A stretch of 64,000 bases of DNA from Bimuria novae-zelandiae CBS 107.79 (GCA_010015655.1 ML976746.1:237356-301355); one strand, 5' to 3'. Numbered from the stretch's first letter, positions 26,232 through 38,946 are shown. The notes: generated by a model not told the origin, from the sequence alone. Made by a program: numbers and translations.

Positions 26232-26988
26232 CTATATTTAAAAAATATATAAGAACCTAAATTTAAACTTCGCAAGAACTACTAATAGCTCTTAAAAAAG
26301 GCACGAAACACGATCTATAACTACTACTACTATACTAAAGTAACGCCAGAAAGCTTTAAAGGAAACAAGACTTATAATATAATAATAATTTAAAAGGATA
26401 CTACGTAGTAGAAGAGGAAGACTTTAACTAAATTATAAACTAGTCTATTACCTTAGTACCTAAAGCAGTATTAGGGTTAATTAATACTATTACCTAAGTA
26501 AGTTCCTTATAAGCCTTTAGGGCTTCTAACTTATTTACTATAAATATACTATAATTAAATAACTCTTATTTTTTCTAACGTAACTTCTTGCGCTAATTAC
26601 GTAAACGCGCTATTTTCTCTCGTGCTAGATAAGTACGTAAGAGCGCTGCGTAAGCGAGCTCTTCTTTTACCTAAAGTTTTACCTCCTCCTTAGCCTCTAA
26701 TTTTTCTAATCTTTCTAACTTAGCATCTATTTTTAAATAATCTAGTAAAGGAATATCCTCTAGCTTACACTTATAATTTCCATACTAGACATAGTTTATA
26801 CACTTTAAATATAATAATAATAGTTAATAAGGCAATTACTTCTTAGCGTAGTACGTATAGGCAACTATAATAAATATATAATTTTACTTAAGATAATTAG
26901 CTTATAAGTAATAGTATTAGGTAGATTAAGAAAGTGGCTTTATAAGTAATTAACTTATAAGAATATTAAGTCTAGAGAGGGGAGCTAA

Positions 26989-27419
26989 TTTTAGAATCTA
27001 TTAAAACCTAAATATAACGCAAAGCAGGGTATAGACACTTATTTATATAACTAGCTAAAATTTCTAACTTAGCTATAAGTTACGTGACTTAGTCACGCGT
27101 CCTAGAAATATTAGGTATCCTAGAAGTAACTTAGTATACGGGACTTTAGGACTCTTAGGACTCTTAGGATTTATAGGACTAGTTATGTATATAAGAATGG
27201 GATAGTAGTCTTCTACTATTATATTTAACCTATTTACTAATCTATTATTTAAATTTAACTTAGGCTCTCTTTAATTTAATTATGCTATATACACTTTTAA
27301 TACTAACGCCTTATTAATACGCGTAAGCTATTAATATATCCCTACCTATATTACTAACACTCTTGCCCGAGAACTAACCCTATTCCCTTAGGGGCTAGCT
27401 ACCTCTTTGGGATTTAACA
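26989..27419 (+). repeat. 3' LTR of the gypsy element
   Basis: Aligns with 20161-20600. The start TTTTAGAATCT corresponds to TGTTAGGATCC and the end is GGGATTTAACA. It has two GGACTCTTA units where the 5' LTR has three. Confidence 0.75.
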
Positions 27420-27810
27420 CTATACTTATACGTAAATAAATTATAAGGCTTAAGAAAGCTAATAAGGTTAGTATAATATATAATAAGTAAAAAAGAAAGT
27501 ATATATAGTAATAAGGCACCTAAATAAAGGTAAAGAAAAAAATTATTACTTAAAAGGAAGTTAAGTAGTAGCTAGAAAGTAAAAGGCGTTAAAGTATAGC
27601 GCGATTAGGCTTAAGCTAGCAGGCTTTAGCGTGCTGCACGCACTGTAGGGAATCTAAATATAACTTATAAACGTGTAAGAAGTGTATTATAGATACTACT
27701 TAATCTATTACTAGTATTATTTTAATAGAATTTTAATATGTTATTAAACTACGTGGCTTTTTAGGTGTAGAAAGCTTGTGGGATTCGCCGCCTGCTTGTG
27801 GAACACGTTA

Positions 27811-28177
27811 TCTACTTTTATAAATACTATTAGAGAAACGCTTACGCTCGAAGGTATATAACTTAATTAATATTTAATAAAATAGTAAAGTGTTAAGATA
27901 CTAGGGTAATAAGGTGCTAGTGGTGCTTTTAACGCTTGTGTCAAACTACCCAATTAGGAAGTTCAAAGGTGTCAGGATAACGACGTAAAATGGTGGAAGG
28001 GTAAAAATGTGCCAGCGCAGAATTCAACGCCAATGTTATTACTGCCCGATTAGGAAGGTTGGGAAAAAGACTCATTTCTCTCCTTGTGGCCTCACCAGCA
28101 TTTCCGCCATCCTGAATGTTTTCGAATCGCAGAGTTTTGTAGCACACAGCTATGTATGTAACTGTCGCGGTTTCTAT
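27811..28177. other. 3' flank of the beta-glucosidase gene
   Basis: AT-rich to about 27,930, then normal composition. No gene supported. Confidence 0.4.
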
Positions 28178-30666
28178 TCACGGGGTTCGCCCTCTATTTG
28201 CACGCGCATGCTTTGCCCACTCCTCGACAATCTCAAACGTCCCATGAAGCCTCAGATCGCGGCTACTCGCTCCAACCCACACATTATATTGGCCCCTCTG
28301 TAACCTCCACTGCTGCGCAACAACATCCCACACGCTTAGATCTCGTCTCGTGAGCGCAAATGTAGCTGTCGCCGTTTGTCCGGGATCCATGTAGATCTTG
28401 TGGAACCCGCGGAGTTGTCTTACAGGCGCATCAGGGATTCCGAGATACAGTTGCGCGACCTCAGCCGCAGGCACGTTCCCCGTGTTCGTGGTGTTGACTG
28501 TGACAGTGAGCACGTCATCCCACAACTGCGGATGTCCACCCTGGACGATGGGTACATTCGGATCAGGGTATTCTGCTGTATTGGCTGCTACTTGGCCTAC
28601 GTCAAGGCCGCTGTAGTTGAACGTGGTGTATGTCAAGCCGTAGCCGAATTCGAAACGCGGTTCAATACCGTCCTTGTCAAAGGCGCAGTAGTCGACGTAC
28701 AGACCTTCTGTGAAGTTGTCTTGTGGGAAGTAGTCGAATGAGACGGAGGAGTTCAGAAGTGTGCCATAGTCAGATTCGCTCTTTGCGATGGTGTAGGGGA
28801 GTTTGCCTGAGGGTGCGACGTCTCCGTAGAGGATGTCGACGAGGGAGTTGCCACTTTCTTGGCCGGGCAATCCAGCGAAGAGCACAGCGGTTATGTTGGG
28901 GTTCTCGATCCAGGTGTCGACTGTACGGATGCCTGTGTTCTCACATCAGCATACACGCATTTACATGGTTCCAGGATGAACTACCTGCGGAATGAATGAC
29001 AACAATCGTGTTCGTGCAGTTTACGGCAACGTTCTGTATCAGGTTGTCGCTGTACTCGTCTGCCAGGGTGGCCCGATCGAAACTCTCCGATGCATAAGCA
29101 TTAACGAAAACCAGACAAGCTTCGGAGTTGAAGTATGGCGGGTAGGGGTTCTCCGAATCAAAGTCCCACCGGATCGTGCCTCGATTTCGCGCAATGCGGT
29201 CCGAGATGGCGTGGAATGGGCTGATGACGTATGAAGGCGTATTGCTCCCCGAGCCACCGCCCGTGATCATTGTACCATTGAGTATGTCCCAGCCGAAGTT
29301 GACCTCATAGCCGCCTCCAAAGCGTGATGGATTCTGCCACGGTGTTGACTTGACGGTGGCATCATAACCGTAGACACTAAGAAACTTGGGGTTATTCAAA
29401 GGTAGCGCATTTTTTACGTTCTTGACTAGAACAGTGCCGGCTGAGCCGATCTCCCGGATAAGCGCCGGATGGTCGTCTTGGACTTCAATGGGTTCGTGTT
29501 TGACTGTGCTGGAGTAGACACCAACGGCGGGGAACTCCTCGTCCTGTCCGAGTTGATACCAACTGGCCAGTATGCGAGTCGCCTAAAACACGGGTTAGTA
29601 GAGATCTCTTCAACTAATCATCCTGCGACAACTTACCATGTCGTCCACGCGCTTAGCGCTGACACTGCCATTGTTGACGGCCTCAGTGAGGTTTTGTCCC
29701 CAATAGCCACCATCAGGCATGACCATGTCGAGCCCGGCATTTGCTGATGCCACTCCAGAATGATGTGCACCCCAATCACTTACGACGAAACCTTCGAAAC
29801 CAAACTCGGTCTTCAAGATCCCGTTGAGCAACTTGGAGTTCTGACAGCCATACGAATTGTTAGCTCGTTGATAAGAACACATGGCTGAAGCTGCGCCCTC
29901 GCGGAAGGCATTCGCGAATGGAAACGCATAAAGCTCATGTATCGTGCGATCATCGACATTGCTCGATAAAGCTTCACCCACGTCACTTTCCCTTCGTCGA
30001 AATTCTTGCTCGTTCAAGAGCCAGTGCTTCGGCGCCGCAATGACACCTGTGTCTTGGATGCCTCGAGTGATAGCCCCCATACATGCACCAGCGAGATAGG
30101 GAACTGCGCTCAGCCCTTCCCAATTTCTTCCGCCTCGTGCGACCCGGCCTAGAGGGCCTGCTACCGGGCCGAGCGCTACGTTGATACCTTTCCCACGATA
30201 CTCGGCTCCGAGCGCATGCCCGTATCGATACATGAGATCCCGATCGAAAGTTGCTGCGACATGGATGCCTGCAGGAAATGCGGAAACGAACTCTTGCCCG
30301 CGAATCCCGTCCGGGGCATCGGCAAAGCACAGAGGAGGAACATCAAGGCGTGGCACGGCACCTGAGTTACCTACACACTTCCCGGTATAGCCGCGTGTAA
30401 TGTTTACCTTCTCTTCTAGTGTCATTTGAGCTACGAGAGCCCTCGCTCGGGAGTAAGAGGATGTCCAGGCTGCATTGCTTGTTCCATTCCCGATTGCTGA
30501 ACAGGGTCAGCAATCAAATCAAAGTTTTGGTTTGCGACTTACGACTTGGATATACTGGAGGGCTATTGCCGTACAACGGGACTTCGGATGGGATAGTACT
30601 ACTGTTCTGAGCTGCGCAAAGTGACGCCAAAGCGACAATCGCAGCAACATCTGTAAGCAACCTCAT
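28178..30666 (-). CDS. secreted GH3 beta-glucosidase
   Basis: Four exons on the minus strand: 30666-30543, 30496-29637, 29582-28985, 28932-28178. The introns are 46, 54 and 52 nt, all GT..AG with CTGAC/CTAAC-type branch sites. The spliced length is 2,337 nt, 778 residues. Residues 1-19 form a signal peptide (MRLLTDVAAIVALASLCAA). QMTLEEKVN starts the GH3 N-terminal barrel at about 65. KHW lies near 198. The nucleophile is Asp of VVSDWGAHHSG, about residue 282. The GH3 C-terminal domain covers about 390-640 with ASESFDR (probable acid/base Glu region) and GQESGNSLVDILYGD. A fibronectin III-like domain runs about 665-770 (LRGF..I). Family reaction: release of glucose from the non-reducing ends of beta-glucosides such as cellobiose, outside the cell. 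The gene looks intact although transposons lie on both sides. Confidence 0.93.
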
Positions 30667-31136
30667 TGTAGTATACAATTAAGCTAGATGCTTCCGAGGC
30701 GTGTTAAGATACTCAAGTCTCAACCGCCTTCTTATAGTCATCACATAATGAGCTTTTCCGTCCGGACCGATGCAGCAGATGCACTTGTCCTCGTGATGAG
30801 CACCGTTCGCGGGGAAATTGTCATGTTTTGTGCCAGCAGCGGGCCGTTTTACCAACGGCCTGCTTGTCAGACATGGTGTTAGTCCTCTTACTGCTGGTAA
30901 TGAGGGGCGGCTGAACATCGGATGGCGATTCCAAAGGTACATGTGGAGTGTCAATGCATTTTGACCGGCATGTGAGTCGGGATATCCCGCCTGGTTGTTA
31001 CGGTATGGTTTGCTGCTATTGCCGTGCTGGCGTGCTGGCGTCGAACATCAATGGTTGATCATGAGAGCTCCTCTGCTCATTGGGATGCGAGGACCCTGCT
31101 TGACGTCATCGGCTTGCACTAGCTTCATTTGCATTA
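30667..31136. other. upstream region of the beta-glucosidase gene
   Basis: 470 bp of normal composition between the GH3 start and a transposon end. It should hold the promoter, but no unambiguous TATA box or regulator site was recognised. Confidence 0.4.
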
Positions 31137-33231
31137 CCGTGTCTCGGCAGTCAGTGCGCAACATCACTCAATGCGCAACCCCAACATGATCGCGACGTTA
31201 ACAATATAAGGCTATAAAGCTCTATACAAAAGCTATTATTATAAGATTTTTTAGTAAGGAGGTTTCCTAGGTCTATAAATAATTACTAATAACTTAAATT
31301 ATAAATATCTACTTAGTGTTCTAACTAGATAGCTACTACGCGATAATAGCGTTAATAGCGTAAATATTATTATATTAATGCGTATAGGTGCTAGCGTAGA
31401 TTTCTTTCTTTTTATAACTTTATAAGTAGCTTTTAAAGGTTTCTAACTTCCCTTTTTAGCAATTTTAAAATATTTTTAAAATTATTATTAAGTCTCATAA
31501 GCCTCTTAATAAAGGCGTTACTTAGTAGCCTAATTAGCTCTTTTCTTAGTACTCGTATTTTTAATTACTACCTATATAACGCGCCTTTTCTTAAAGTAAA
31601 TAAGCTTTCAGCTATTTATTAGCTCTCTATATCTTTTATTACTAACTTTCTTAGAGTTATAATTATTTCTTTTTAATTTTTTATTAACTAAAAAAATCGT
31701 GCGCTTTTTATATTTAAGTAGGTAATTAGAAAATAGCTACTTTATACTACTTTTTAAGTTACTTAAAGGGTAGAGTCTTACCCTTTATTTAATACTATTT
31801 TTTATTTTTTAAAACTTCTTAAAGGCCCTTGTTCTCGTGCTCTAAAATTTACTTTTATATAAAAATTAAATATATTATCTAGCTAAGCTTATATATCTTT
31901 TTAGTTATAATATTTTTAATAGTAAAGCGTAATAATTATTTTATTTTATAATAATTTAATGCGCTAAGTACTAACGTAAAGCACTTTTATAATTATACTT
32001 TTAAAAAGGGCTCCTTATTAAATTACTTAAAAATAAGTATAGAATCTAGTGGCGAGATACTTATATACTTAAAAGCCTTAGTAATTAATTATAGCGTAAT
32101 TAACGTAGTCTAGGCCCTTTAAAAAAGTATAAAGAAGTCTTTTTTAGTAACTATTAATAGTCTTTAGCTTTTATATAGATAGGTATTAAGCTTGTCGGAG
32201 TAGGTAGCTAAAAAAGACTTAAATACACACACGTTAAAAGGCTATAACGTATACGTTAAATAAAAAGAAAATATAGCTAGGAGGATCTTATTCTAGTTAT
32301 AATAATTTATAAAATCGATAGTAATATAAGATCTATAGCTATTAAAGATTAAAAGTTAGTATACTTATTAAGCCTTTTTGGCTTTCTTTTTTATATAATA
32401 ATTAAATACTTACTAAAGCTATTAAAGGCCTATCTTGTTATTTAACTAGCTAAAGCCAGATAAAGTAATAAAAACCTTATAATATTAAAAATTAATATTT
32501 TTTATTTAGCTTAATTATAAGCTCCTAGCATTAGGTTAATAAATTAATAATAAATTAATTGTAGATCTATTAGCGTATATATATAATAATAATTAAGGTC
32601 TACTTATAGCTACTATCTTATATAAATTGCCTTACTTAGCGACTCTTATATAGTGGCCTGTTAAAAAAACCTTTTTAAGTAGCTAGTAATACTAAGGAGG
32701 AAGTCTTTTTTATTTATATTATAATAGTAATAAAACTCTATACTATACTTAATAATTTTATTATATGAAAGCTTAAAGTAGAGCTTATATTTTACCTTTA
32801 AATTAGTGTAATATTAAGGCATCTCTATTACGCTTAATAAAGTAATTAATCTAAGATATACTTACGTCCTTTTAAGTAATATAGAACGCAAAGTTCTATA
32901 TTATTTACTATATAGGAGGAAGGCTACGTTTAGTAAGGCATTTAATATATTATAGGAGCAACTTTTTTTATTATAGGCTAAGTATATAGCGCGTAGGATT
33001 TATAATTATACGCACCTACGTGATGCGTCAGTACTGACGTATTAATATAAAATATATAACGCTAAATTATTTTATAATTTTAGTATATAATAAATATTTT
33101 TTTTAATTCGATTGCTGCTATCCCGGTGTTAATTAGGTCTATATTGGTGGAGTTGTGGCGCGTTAAAGTAGGTATGCTATCACGCGGGGTTGCGCATTGA
33201 GTGATGTTGCGTACTGACTGCCGAGACACGG
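31137..33231 (-). mobile_element. pogo/Fot1-type DNA transposon, RIP-decayed
   Basis: Flanked by TA (31135-31136 and 33232-33233). The terminal inverted repeats are about 46 bp, beginning CCGTGTCTCGGCAGTCAGTG, with one G/A difference between ends. The minus-strand interior (about 32,450-32,160) reads as a DDE transposase part: LLIFNSYRSYITIDF (normally D-G-H-G-S-H), then an altered 'THTLQPLDVCVFKS' block. No intact frame. Confidence 0.8.
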
Positions 33232-33233
33232 TA

Positions 33234-33470
33234 GGGCGCATTCTCTAGTCGTGCTGCCACGACCGCGATGGCGACCGCCGGCAACTGTTTCCTATTTAAT
33301 ATTCACGCTATCGCACAATCCACATAGTTAAATAGTCACGGATATGCCTTCATTTTCAAGTGCCGGTCTCGATTTACCCTCCGAGTCTTCCATCCAACGC
33401 GGCACCTAGGTACAACCACAATTATCAACAAACAAATCCAGTCCAAATCCACCCGTTAACTTGATTTGAT
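33234..33470. other. short normal-composition spacer between transposons
   Basis: About 240 bp of non-RIP sequence. No gene seen. Confidence 0.4.
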
Positions 33471-36400
33471 GTACCTTAACGGTGCTAGAGGACTTAATTA
33501 GGAGGTCTTAGTAATAGTTTATACTTAATTTAAAGTTTGATTTATAAATACTAAGCAAAATTATAGTATTATGCTATAATTTAGTAGCTAATTATCCTAT
33601 TTATATATACTATACAGAGTTTTAACTACTACGTTAGTAAAATTACTTTTATTAACTATATTATCGCTACTTATAAAACTAGCCTTTAGTCAGCTCCGTA
33701 TACACTATAGAGTAGCTAGTATTTATATGTTTATTTTACGCTACTTTAGCTCTAATAAGTTACTAAGTTTATTAAATAAGCGCTTATACTCCGCGCTAAA
33801 AGCTAAAATACTTATTATATTAAGTATAAACTACGTTAATGCTAAGTACTTATTACGTAACCTAAGCTAATAATAGACTAAGTTACCTTCTTAATTAAAA
33901 TTAGCGTGGCTCTAACGCAGCTTATAAGCTTACTAGTATTTATACTTATTATTAGTTTCTTTATTAGAGTTGCTTTCCGCCTTAATAATCGCGTTAATAG
34001 CGTTATTAATAGTATTAAACCGCTTAACTAGCGGGCGTGGAGGCGGCTAGGGAGTAATAGTACTTATATAGAGGTACTAAAGTTACTAAAAGATAGCATT
34101 AGTAGCTACTAATTAAGCTAGCTTACTTGCCTAAGTAACTTTATAGTAGTTATAATAGCGTAGGTAGAGTATAATTATAGTGTAATAGGTAGTACTATTA
34201 CTTAGTTTACTATAATGGAGTTTTAGTTTAGCGGCAGCACTACGTAGATTAATAATTAAATAGTTTTTTAAAGTGTCTTTTTACTAAAAGTTAATATTAT
34301 AATAAGTAATTAAGCGCTTTTTACAAGCGCTTATAAGCTACTTAAAAGTAAAAATAACTTTATAAATAGCGCTAAAACGCCTATTAAGCTTATAATTACC
34401 TAGCTACTTACTTTTATTATAACTTTTTAGCCGCTTTATAGCTCCTTTAAGTAGCTTTAATATATTTATATACTTAGTAATAACTACCTAGTCTGCTACT
34501 TATAGACTAGTTAATTACATCTATACTAGAGTAACTAGTAGCTTACTAATTATTTAATTAAGTACTTTAATCTGTAAGATATAGTATTTAGCGTAGTTAG
34601 TAATAAGGCATTAAAGAATAAGCCTACGCTTAAAAATAATATAATAGCTATTCTAGCGTATAATGCACGCCTGAATAATAGCTAATAATAAGGCCTTATT
34701 TATAAGGTCTTTAGCTAACGCAAGGTGCTAGAAAGTAAAGAAACTAAAGTACTATTTTAGTATACTAATAAAGTTAATAATATTTAAAAACACTTTTAAA
34801 TGCCCTAGCTACTACTACTTATTTATAAACTTTTTCTTATCCTTTTTATACTTTAGGTTATTATTATAAGCGTCTTTATTCTTGCTAAATATAATAGTTT
34901 AGCTAATAAGGTTAATAGTATAGTAACTGCAATAAAGGCGGCGTTAAGTAATAATAAATTTATACTATTTACTTAAGTACTTTACTACTATATTATTACT
35001 TATAGCGTTATTTAACATAAAGTAACCTAGCTTCTCCGCTGTTATATTAAATGCCTATAGCGCTTTATTAATATATTCGCCTATTCTCTCGCCGCTATAG
35101 ACGCTAGTAAGCTATAGTAGCGTAATAGGTAAGTCTTAAATCCTGCTTGCGATGTTAACGTAGTGAGTAATAACACTAAAGAAGCCACGCTTACTACCTT
35201 TTATAATTTAATTATTAAAGCTAATATGTACCTTACTACTCGCAGTTACTAGTTTTACTTTAATAATAAAAATAAGGTAGTTATAAAGCTATAGTATAAA
35301 CTTTAATACGCTATTATAGCTTGTCTATAGTACTTAAACTACTATAAGATTAGTAAACTATAGTATACGCTAGAAGCTCTTACTCTTAAATTTGCATAGT
35401 AAATAGTTATTTTTAATAAGCTATTATATAGCGGTAAGCTAAAAGCCTTAAATATTAAAATTACTTAGCATATTAACCATAGCTTATATAACAGATACGC
35501 CCTTTTTTATCGTATTAAAAATAGTTAACTAGCGACTTAATAGCTATAGTAGCTACTTTCCGCGCGTAGTTAGGCTATAGCTACGCCTTTAATAACATAG
35601 GTGCTTTGCCACGGAGCTTGTGACATCCGTCACCTCGATTATGCTGCTCGTTGGCGTATTGTGGTGGTAGAAGTGGCACACAAAGAAGGTACGCTTAGGC
35701 GTATTAGCCGTAATTTATGCAGGACTTTGCTTTAACGCAACGTAATAGTTATACTTAAAGATCTAGCTCTTCTTACTAATAAAAGTATGCTATAGTACCT
35801 AGTACTAAGCTAGCTTTTCTTAATTAATACTATTATAATTATTTATAAAGCGCTTATTAAAGCTATTACTAATAATATTATTATCCTCTATAATTAAAGC
35901 CTCTATAGCTACCTTTAACGCTAATAATAGTGTTAATAATACTTATAACTCTAGCAACTATAGCTCCTACAGCCACTATAAGGTATCTATAACCTAGCTA
36001 ATAAGCAGGTCTTTAGCAGGTATGGCTAGCTAGCTAGCTACTTATAATAGTAATAATTAAGGTAACAATAGCGTAGTTAGCTACGTTTTAAGTAGCTTTA
36101 TTAGCTAACTAGTAGTACTAGCTAGTAGTAAGTTATTTTTAATTACCCGCTAGGTGCGTACTTTCTAACGCTTACCACGACCTTTACCTTTATTTATTAC
36201 CTCTACGGCGCTATTAGCGCGTACTCTAGCGCGTGTATTATTGTTAATAGCGCGTTTAGGGGGCATCTCGGGCTATTAGCAAGCCTATAAGGTAAGTAAA
36301 GGCAGTAAAAAGTAGGCAATAAGTTAACTATAATAGCTACAATACTAATAAAAGTACACTAATAAATAGGTAATAATAATAAAATAGCGCGTTAAGAGCG

Positions 36401-36620
36401 TAATAAGATAGCTAAAAGACCTAGGCGTAATACTAGTAGTAAGTTATAGTTAATTAATAACTCTAATAAGTAGACTTTTATAATAACACCCGCTCACTTC
36501 TATAACTAAATAATACTACTAAATTTATTAAATTTCTTAGTTAAATCTTTATTTTAGACTTAATTTCCGCCTTAATTTATACGACAAAGACTTAATTTAC
36601 TTAATTTGGCAAATCGGCCG
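33471..36620 (-). mobile_element. hAT-superfamily DNA transposon relic
   Basis: The minus-strand frame begins with ATG at 36264-36266 (MPPKRA...). It contains a BED-type finger region at about 35,690-35,600 (FVCHFYHHN...), a core near 35,130-34,950 resembling 'SGEHTGENI..GYFTLDNASNND' (here SVYSGERIGEYI and GYFMLNNAISNN), and a C-terminal hATC dimerisation part near 33,800 (AFSAEYKRLF). Many RIP-type stops. Terminal repeats and the 8-bp duplication could not be fixed, so the ends are approximate. Confidence 0.65.
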
Positions 36621-37559
36621 TTCAAAGATCGAGATTTGGAAGTATATTTGATTGTTGACAATGGTGGGTACAACTCAGATCTATATTTCTCTATTACAGC
36701 CACTGCTTTTGGACCGTAAACTTGCACCGCCTAGAAAGATTTGCAAGCTTGAGGGAGTGCAGGCTAGTAATCAAGGAGGGTAGCAGTGCTGCCAGTGTGG
36801 TTCTAGACAGGTCGTTGATGACGAAGAAAGAAACCTTGTGGTTCTGAATTCACTGCAGAATCAATTCTCCTCTTGGCCACATAAGTAAGCTTTTTCTCCG
36901 GACATGTTCACATGAACTTTCGTGGAAGAGGAGTATTGAGTGCTGGGGTTCGCAACATAAGCTGTTGAGGAGGTGGGCACTAGGCGATGATACGCCGGAG
37001 GACGACATTCACGAGTTCTGTTGCTGCAGAGGATACAAATGGTACCCATACGATGGACTATGTATGTACCCGCAAGATTTCACTACTTTCCGTCCTTAGC
37101 ATAAGCAACAACACTTGCCGAAGTGACCATCCGCAAAAACTCCTCCCCAGGTATACCTCGCATTCGCAGCCTACAATCTCACCAGAGATGCAAAAGAGAC
37201 AAGATCTCACCTGCTTTTACGACCTTGGCAATACCAAGGCCTTTGGAACATTTCTCTTTCATCGCAGCCTCGTCTTACTCAAAAGCGAAATACGGGCATA
37301 ATGGCACGACGTTCATGAAATACTTCGCGACTATCGCTATTTTTGCGATGCAGCCTCGGGCATTTAAATTAAAGCCAAGGCACCATTCCCCGATGCGTAC
37401 TATCGCCAAGTTCAAACTCGAAGTCATGTGCTGCGGTAGAGGACTGTATGCATCGGCGAAGGCAGGAGGGAGGGCTCTAAGTTCGACCATTGGGTGGAGT
37501 GCTAAAGTTGGGTAGAGAGAGGATGTGTCCTGTACCGGTGAAGATGGGAGGAAGAGGTG
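36621..37559. other. intergenic region, no supported gene
   Basis: Normal composition. Short open frames exist on both strands without recognisable domains or splice structure. The last part is the promoter region of the next gene. Confidence 0.4.
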
Positions 37560-37565
37560 TATAAA
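37560..37565 (+). promoter_or_regulatory. TATA box of the secreted-protein gene
   Basis: TATAAA, 112 bp before the ATG at 37677, followed by a CT- and A-rich leader (TTCATCCACAAGC...). Confidence 0.5.
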
Positions 37566-37676
37566 GTGTCGCTGGCGAGACCCCTAATTATTCTTCATCC
37601 ACAAGCTTCTCAGCTCATCTCGAAAACAATATAGCACTCTCTGATCTGCTATCTGCGAACTCAGTTATCGTTCAAC

Positions 37677-38310
37677 ATGAAGTTCTTCCTTGTGCTCTTT
37701 GCCGCCCTGCTCTCAGCTGTCACTGGTCGTCCGTCGGCCGCACTGAACGTGGATGCCGAGGTCGATGCTCAACCGAACATAACTTCAGATGAGGGTACCC
37801 GAGTAGTTGAATACTCGGGCGACGTGGGCGTTCCATCATCTGATGGCTCAGAGTGGAGTAAACGCGAGGTCGACAGTGAATTGGCTAAACGAGCCCTGAT
37901 GACCGTCACCGTCTACCAGAGTATGAAATGAGGCACTGATGTCGTTTTGGCGTATTGATCTAGCCAGACGACAACTTTGGTGGCAGGAGTGAGGGGCTCA
38001 TGTCCGAGAGTACGTTATTATTCTCCTTAATTTGGGTACATGCTAACGTGCGGTAGCTGGCAGATGCTGTACGTCTTGATTCGTAGCTTATACCAATCGT
38101 TGCACTGTATTGGGCAGCTAAGTGGCTCAGATGACCTCGGAGGGAACCCCACCTGGAACGATCAGATCACTTCATTCAAAGTGGAGCCTCATTTTTGGTG
38201 CTGCTTCTATATGTAAGGAAGAGGCTGTGGTATTGTGTACTCTGCTGATTTGTCATAGCAACATCAAATGCAGCGGCGGCGGTACGACACATCCCCAATG
38301 TTTGCCTTGA
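37677..38310 (+). CDS. small secreted cysteine-containing protein with Kex2-type propeptide and beta/gamma-crystallin-like motifs
   Basis: Four-exon model: 37677-37920, 37968-38013, 38057-38212, 38259-38310, about 165 residues. Introns 1 and 3 have good donors (GTATGA, GTAAGG). Intron 2 has a clear branch site (GCTAAC) and acceptor (GGTAG), but the in-frame donor is a weak GTTATT at 38014; the better GTACGT at 38010 would break the frame. Residues 1-17 form a signal peptide (MKFFLVLFAALLSAVTG). An acidic propeptide carries two Lys-Arg sites (SKRE and AKRA), typical Kex2 sites. The mature part starts near residue 73. It holds two Tyr-x6-Gly Greek-key signatures (YQNDNFGG across intron 1, YINIKCSG across intron 3), the calcium-type motif NDQITS and several Cys in the second half. 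This resembles the beta/gamma-crystallin fold of some small secreted fungal proteins. Role (effector, antimicrobial, other) unknown. Fold assignment is inference. Confidence 0.6.
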
Positions 38311-38946
38311 ATATGTTCGCTAATGCCTAATGTCAGCATTCTGTGCTTGGCATGAATCCGGTGGTGAGGCAAGAGTTCCTAACGTGGGATCGGTATATAA
38401 CGACAAGCTTTCCAGCTATAAATGTTTTGTCGATTAGGCTTTCATCCGCCGATCGTTGGCTGGGAGACATGCAGGTTCGACTGCAGACTAGGCTCCAACC
38501 TAGCGGCGACCGCTTATAGCAGGAAGAGACCGCGAGTTTTCATAGTAAGACTGGCTTCGTACCGCTCAAACAGAGGATACAAGCCGCGTCCAGTCGCTGA
38601 AGTTGTTCTTCCTGGAGGTGTTTGCGTTGGTTAGTGTGACGGTTTAGGACATGAAGCTTGGGCCACCCGCGTACGTACGGCCCGTGCACGTGACTCACGT
38701 GATCCACAGTATATAGCTCCATAGAGTAGCTTCTCAATCAAAAACAACCATTGCCTCAACACTCTTTTTCGACGTCACAGTTAGGAGTGTTAACAAGCCG
38801 GGGCTGAGCTGCAGACGAGTCATTCTTTATGCTAAAACATCTAGTAATGGACAATCAATAGCGGCTTCTACCAATGAGTCCATTTCCATATAGCGCAGAG
38901 TGCTGTGCGAATTGTGTCGATGAAGTCTGAAGAGAAGGGTGCACAT
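38311..38946. other. intergenic, transposon insertion site at the right edge
   Basis: Normal composition, no convincing gene. A CACGTG-containing stretch and TATATAG near 38,680-38,715 look promoter-like, but no gene follows before the transposon. Confidence 0.3.

Larger units (their letters stand above)
20161..27419 (+). mobile_element. complete but inactivated Ty3/gypsy chromovirus
   Basis: LTRs at 20161-20600 and 26989-27419, flanked by the perfect 5-bp duplication CTATA (20156-20160 and 27420-27424). Domain order gag, RT, RNase H, integrase marks gypsy. The 7.26 kb length includes a 452-bp solo LTR inserted at 25,780. Heavily RIP-mutated throughout. A purine-rich tract (AGAGAGGGGAG, about 26,974-26,984) precedes the 3' LTR. 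Confidence 0.85.
19366..27808 (+). mobile_element. pogo/Fot1-type relic, interrupted by a solo LTR and a gypsy element
   Basis: The plus-strand frame in 19,383-19,457 continues at 19,914-20,155 (LVLYNLEVVIVKLNVRLYT, the fungal pogo 'LVPYDPE' region) after removing the solo LTR and one CTAGC copy. After removing the gypsy element and one CTATA copy it runs into 27,425-27,720, which reads as the typical pogo C-terminus: a KRKYI-like basic segment, KEVK, then a CCTHC...TCKKC zinc knuckle at about 27,632. The right end at about 27,808 carries CAAGC..GAACACGT followed by TA, like the ends of the pogo element at 39,721. The 5' half of the element is missing. Confidence 0.6.

Noticed and set aside
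28376..28741. plus-strand frames inside the GH3 gene
   Set aside because: The minus-strand GH3 model explains the region completely, including splice sites.
38422..38634. 70-codon frame starting with ATG
   Set aside because: No domain, no splice continuation, ends before the transposon; too little to call a gene.
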